From: Phoronis ovalis | Taxonomy: Eukaryota > Phoronida > Phoronidae | Reading direction: 5' to 3' | Length of the DNA stretch: 11,936 nucleotides | Assembly (NCBI GenBank): GCA_028565635.1 | Contig: JAOXYB010049035.1 | Coordinates: forward strand, 1-11,936 | Shown here: positions 9,574 through 11,936 of the stretch, in pieces | Numbering within the stretch: the stretch's first letter is position 1 | How the letters are laid out: each line of letters begins with the position of its first letter | Notes under the pieces: model-generated | What the model was told of the DNA's origin: nothing | Seen by the model: only the letters and a program-made list of their open reading frames with translations | The model's database searches: none | Translations under genes and position numbers: made by a program

Positions 9574-10712
9574 CCAACGCACACAAATGCAAAACCTTGA
9601 TGACGTCAGAATACAAGCACTCACCCTTCAAACCAGCCAATGATGGAATACAGAAGTCTTTCTCCAAGACTAAAAATAGTACACCAATGAAGGCTCTAAC
9701 AAATGATAAATCAGAAGAAAATTCACCCTCAAGCACTATCCCATATTCAGATACTGAGACTTCAACTGTATCTACTAAGGTGACACAAAAATCAACTGCT
9801 GATGCAACTGTTATGCCAACATCTTTGCTGTCACAAAAGTTAAATAATTCAAAGTATGATAGTGATTCTAGCTTGAAACCATGGCAATTTTTTCAGGATG
9901 GAAACTCACCAAGATCGTCACATACTGATCGTGCCAAAATTTGTAATGGAAAGGATTCTGATAAAAATAGCGAAATAAGAAAAAAAGCTGTATCTTCATC
10001 CAGCAGCATTCTACACTCTGTATCTAGCATGATAAATTCAACACCAGTAACCTATGCACCAACAACATATAGTTTTAGTAACAACATGATGTTGCCACCA
10101 TTGTCAAAAATGCTGCCCTTTCCTGCAGTTTTACATCGTACCGATAATTACCATTCACTATTTCCATTATCTCGACATTCTTCCACTTTGGTTAGTGGAT
10201 ATGAAGCTGCTGTATTCCAAAATCGTGCATTATTGGGTAATGGGCAACAAGCATCAGTCAGTGATAAAAATCCACATATAGTCTCTAATGGATACAGATT
10301 TGATGATCTGATTTTTCCTTCTACAAGTCATTTTCAAAGATCTAGTCGCAGTAACCAGCCAATGACAATGCTATATGAAGACACTATCACAGATGAGACT
10401 ATGGTTTCTAAAGGAAATTCTCCAATGGGAAACAACCAAATTAAGGATGATGGAGCTTATGTTACCCATCTTGGTGCAATTAAAATGGATCACATTTGTC
10501 TAGAATCAGCAAGACACAAGAAAGTATTGTCTCCTTTGCCCAACTCTGAAAGTAGTGTATTGCCCCCTCAAACTTCAAGTTCAGTGTCACCAGCTTCAAG
10601 TTTAAAGAGCGTAAACCCTGTAGAAAATGAAGGTGATAGTAGTTCGATTCTGAGTGATGACAGTAATATTGGAAATGGTGCAGATAGAGGTCTTGTTGAA
10701 ACAAGTCATAAG
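9574..10712 (+). CDS. Exon 3: long Ser/Thr-rich linker between the PR domain and the zinc fingers
   Basis: This 1139-bp exon completes codon 145 and encodes residues 146-524 in one open frame. It is rich in Ser, Thr, Asn and Lys, with many short polar runs (SSSSS, about 285-289), and looks disordered. A hydrophobic, proline-containing patch, MMLPPLSKMLPFPAVL at residues 316-331, is the clearest candidate for a partner-binding segment. Acidic SILSDDSN lies near 502-509. No cysteine/histidine pattern of a zinc finger is present. One very large linker exon between PR and finger exons also occurs in PRDM1-type genes. The exon starts after TTTTTACAG and ends CATAAG|GTAAAG in phase 0. Reading through the donor adds only Val-Lys-Leu before TAG (10722-10724), which would give a finger-less form. 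Low similarity to characterised linkers is expected, so function rests on context. Confidence 0.75.
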
Positions 10713-11575
10713 GTAAAGTTATAGTTTAATTTCCCTAATATATTTAGCATTTAAATTATATATGGCTGTTTGTCAGAGGAAAGTTTTATGTAATATCTCA
10801 CTGCTTGATTATTACTATTCATTGCAATAATTTTAAGAAAGACAAGTAATTAAGTTACATTCTAAAACACTTACATCAAAGTGTAAACAAGGTAGACCTA
10901 AAATGTTTAAGCCCATTTCAATTTTTTCCAGTATACAGTTTTTCCTAAAAAAATATTTAAAATCTTGCTCTGACTTTTACACAGCAAAACAGCTTTTTCA
11001 ACAGGTGGATCGATTCACATGATAATTAGAAAAAGCCACCTGGTGAGAATGCTAAAAATTGCCATTTTGCCAAGTTAAATTCCCATTCAGATTCTTTAAC
11101 ATGTTTTTGTGAGACTGTGTAAAAGTTTAAAATCTACTGTTATTATTAGCCTAAAATAAAAAATTGTGTGGTTCTATATATAGTCACCCGAGACTTTCAT
11201 GTTTTGGTTAATAGAAAAAACTATTTAACAACAAATGCCTGTGTTGCTATTCGATCCTTTCGATCATTGTGTCTTTCATGTTTTGATAAATAAAAAATTT
11301 TAAATTGCCTATATACATATCGGGTTTTTTTTCCCACTGTTACTGGAAACACGCAACTTTTTATTTTAGGCCTTACACGTCTCTGTGCTATATTTTTACT
11401 TTGGTGTAGCTGTTTTATTTTTGTTTATTGCAAAAAATTGATTCTTTATCTATTATGAAACGATTAGAATTTGCTTTGACAGTGTAATCTGTAATTCTAA
11501 TATGCGCATGCACTACAATGTTACAAAAAGAAAGCATTTTTCCAGCTCATTAACAAAAATATGTACTGTTTTCAG
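10713..11575 (+). other. Intron 3 (863 bp), with a possible E-box/homeodomain element
   Basis: This intron runs from GTAAAG to the acceptor TGTTTTCAG at 11575. It holds no open frame of note. Candidate regulatory sites are the inverted CAGGTGG/CCACCTG pair (11002-11042), two TTCGATC copies at 11250-11256 and 11259-11265, and TGCGCATGCAC at 11503-11513. The last is one base away from the NRF1 palindrome TGCGCATGCGC. Confidence 0.6.
11002..11042. promoter_or_regulatory. Inverted CAGGTG E-box pair around a homeodomain core
   Basis: CAGGTGG (11002-11008) and CCACCTG (11036-11042) are perfect inverted copies 27 bases apart. Between them lie ATCGAT, a third E-box CACATG, and ATAATTAG with the homeodomain core TAATTA. 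CAGGTG is bound by bHLH E-proteins and by Snail/ZEB fingers. Paired E-boxes next to homeodomain sites are typical of developmental enhancers. An enhancer role here is inferred. Confidence 0.3.
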
Positions 11576-11744
11576 GTATCAGATTCTCACCTAATACAAA
11601 ACCCAAACAACCCTATGAGTACGACCTTACTGTTCCAGTCACCAATTAAAAGAAATCGTGAAAGAACATGGCTACCGTGTGAAGTATGTGGCAAAAGATT
11701 TGACCGGCCATCATTACTGAGAAGACATATGAGAACACACACTG
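11576..11744 (+). CDS. Exon 4: end of the linker, basic stretch and first C2H2 zinc finger
   Basis: This exon encodes residues 525-580 and one base of the next codon. The start (VSDSHLIQNPNNP) continues the polar linker. KRNRER (549-554) is a likely nuclear localisation or DNA-contact segment just before the finger. The finger is C559-x2-C562-x12-H575-x3-H579, with the usual Phe (566) and Leu (572) core positions, so it should fold and bind zinc. It ends RTHTG, and the strong donor ACTG|GTAAGA cuts in phase 1 inside the Gly codon of the TGEKP-type linker, a position seen in many C2H2 genes. The linker implies at least one more finger in the next exon. Finger residues at the DNA-reading positions (around DRPSLLRR) are intact. 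The product is a DNA-binding nuclear regulator with high likelihood. Confidence 0.85.
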
Positions 11745-11936
11745 GTAAGAATATATTGTACACAAATAAAGTTTATAAATTAAACTTTAGTAATTATGTG
11801 GCTATGACATATTGCAGAAGATGTAATTGTTTTTATGCCCATCACTATGTAATAGTGAAAGGGCATATAGCCGTATTGTATGCGTCGGCGTCGTATGTAA
11901 CCTTTTCTTTGTGTTGCTATAACGGCTTTAGCTTTC
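11745..11936 (+). other. Start of intron 4, running off the window
   Basis: After the GTAAGA donor the sequence is AT-rich for about 75 bases, then enters a fold-back repeat (11834-11867) with a CpG-rich tail. No coding sequence is seen before the window ends. Confidence 0.6.
11834..11936. repeat. Fold-back repeat element, cut by the window edge
   Basis: TATGCCC (11834-11840) pairs with GGGCATA (11861-11867), and inside them CACTAT (11843-11848) pairs with ATAGTG (11852-11857) around a GTA loop. This makes a stem of 13 pairs with a small internal loop. A CpG-rich run, GCGTCGGCGTCGTATG, follows at about 11882-11897. The composition differs sharply from the flanking intron. From memory, GGGCATA hairpins with GTCGGCGTCG tails are frequent interspersed repeats in mollusc genomes; a family name cannot be given. 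The full element and any target-site duplication lie outside the window. Confidence 0.45.

Larger units (their letters stand above)
1394..11744 (+). other. PRDM-like PR/SET zinc-finger gene, four visible coding exons, 3' end beyond the window
   Basis: The assembled model joins 1394-1582, 8963-9206, 9574-10712 and 11576-11744. It gives 1741 coding bases, that is 580 residues plus one base. Junction phases match: 0 at 1582/8963, 1 at 9206/9574 (split codon A+CC = Thr145), 0 at 10712/11576, and 1 at the final donor 11744. The protein order is a PR/SET-type domain (about 35-130), a Ser/Thr-rich linker (about 131-548), a basic stretch KRNRER (549-554), and the first C2H2 finger (559-579). Known PRDM proteins are nuclear DNA-binding regulators that recruit chromatin modifiers, and most lack strong methyltransferase activity. 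PR domain, long linker, then fingers is also the layout of PRDM1/Blimp-1, but I see no sequence that fixes the subfamily. Later fingers and the stop codon lie to the right. Confidence 0.75.

Noticed and set aside
11250-11265. Two TTCGATC copies as a regulatory repeat
   Set aside because: Only 7 bases long with no other support; listed in the intron entry but not treated as a finding.

Overview
This is an AT-rich, intron-containing piece of animal nuclear DNA. The long non-coding stretches, GT-AG splice sites with matching phases, and a C2H2 zinc finger interrupted in its linker all point to a metazoan. A fold-back repeat at the right edge (TATGCCC...GGGCATA followed by a CGTCGGCGTCG tail) resembles repeats I associate with mollusc and other lophotrochozoan genomes. 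That taxonomic call is an inference. No bacterial, viral or organellar gene is seen.

Layout. Positions 1-895 look like the 3' part of another transcription unit, ending at an AATAAA (876-881) with a GT-rich stretch behind it. Positions about 896-1393 are a short intergenic and promoter region. It contains three copies of AAGAAACGAA (one inverted), a CCAAT box and a CACCT/AGGTG palindrome. The main gene then starts at ATG 1394 on the + strand and continues past the right edge.

The main gene can be assembled from four coding exons: 1394-1582, 8963-9206, 9574-10712 and 11576-11744. They are separated by introns of 7380, 367 and 863 bp, and the splice phases agree at each junction (0, 1, 0, then 1 at the last donor). 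The visible protein is 580 residues plus one split codon. It has a PR/SET-type domain at about residues 35-130, built from exons 1 and 2. A Ser/Thr-rich, probably disordered linker of about 430 residues follows, mostly from exon 3. The first C2H2 zinc finger (C559, C562, H575, H579) is in exon 4, and its last intron falls in the TGEKP-type linker, so more fingers are expected to the right. This is the layout of a PRDM-family transcription regulator. I cannot assign the subfamily.

The 7.4 kb first intron has no supportable gene. Two local structures stand out in it: a 12-bp CpG-containing palindrome at 1834-1845, and a GC-richer, hairpin-dense patch at about 5741-5885 with a tRNA A-box-like sequence, possibly a decayed SINE. 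Intron 3 has a pair of inverted CAGGTG E-boxes around a homeodomain core. I see no clearly new biological system. The best leads are the clustered AAGAAACGAA motif around exon 1 and the divergent PR domain split by a very long intron.
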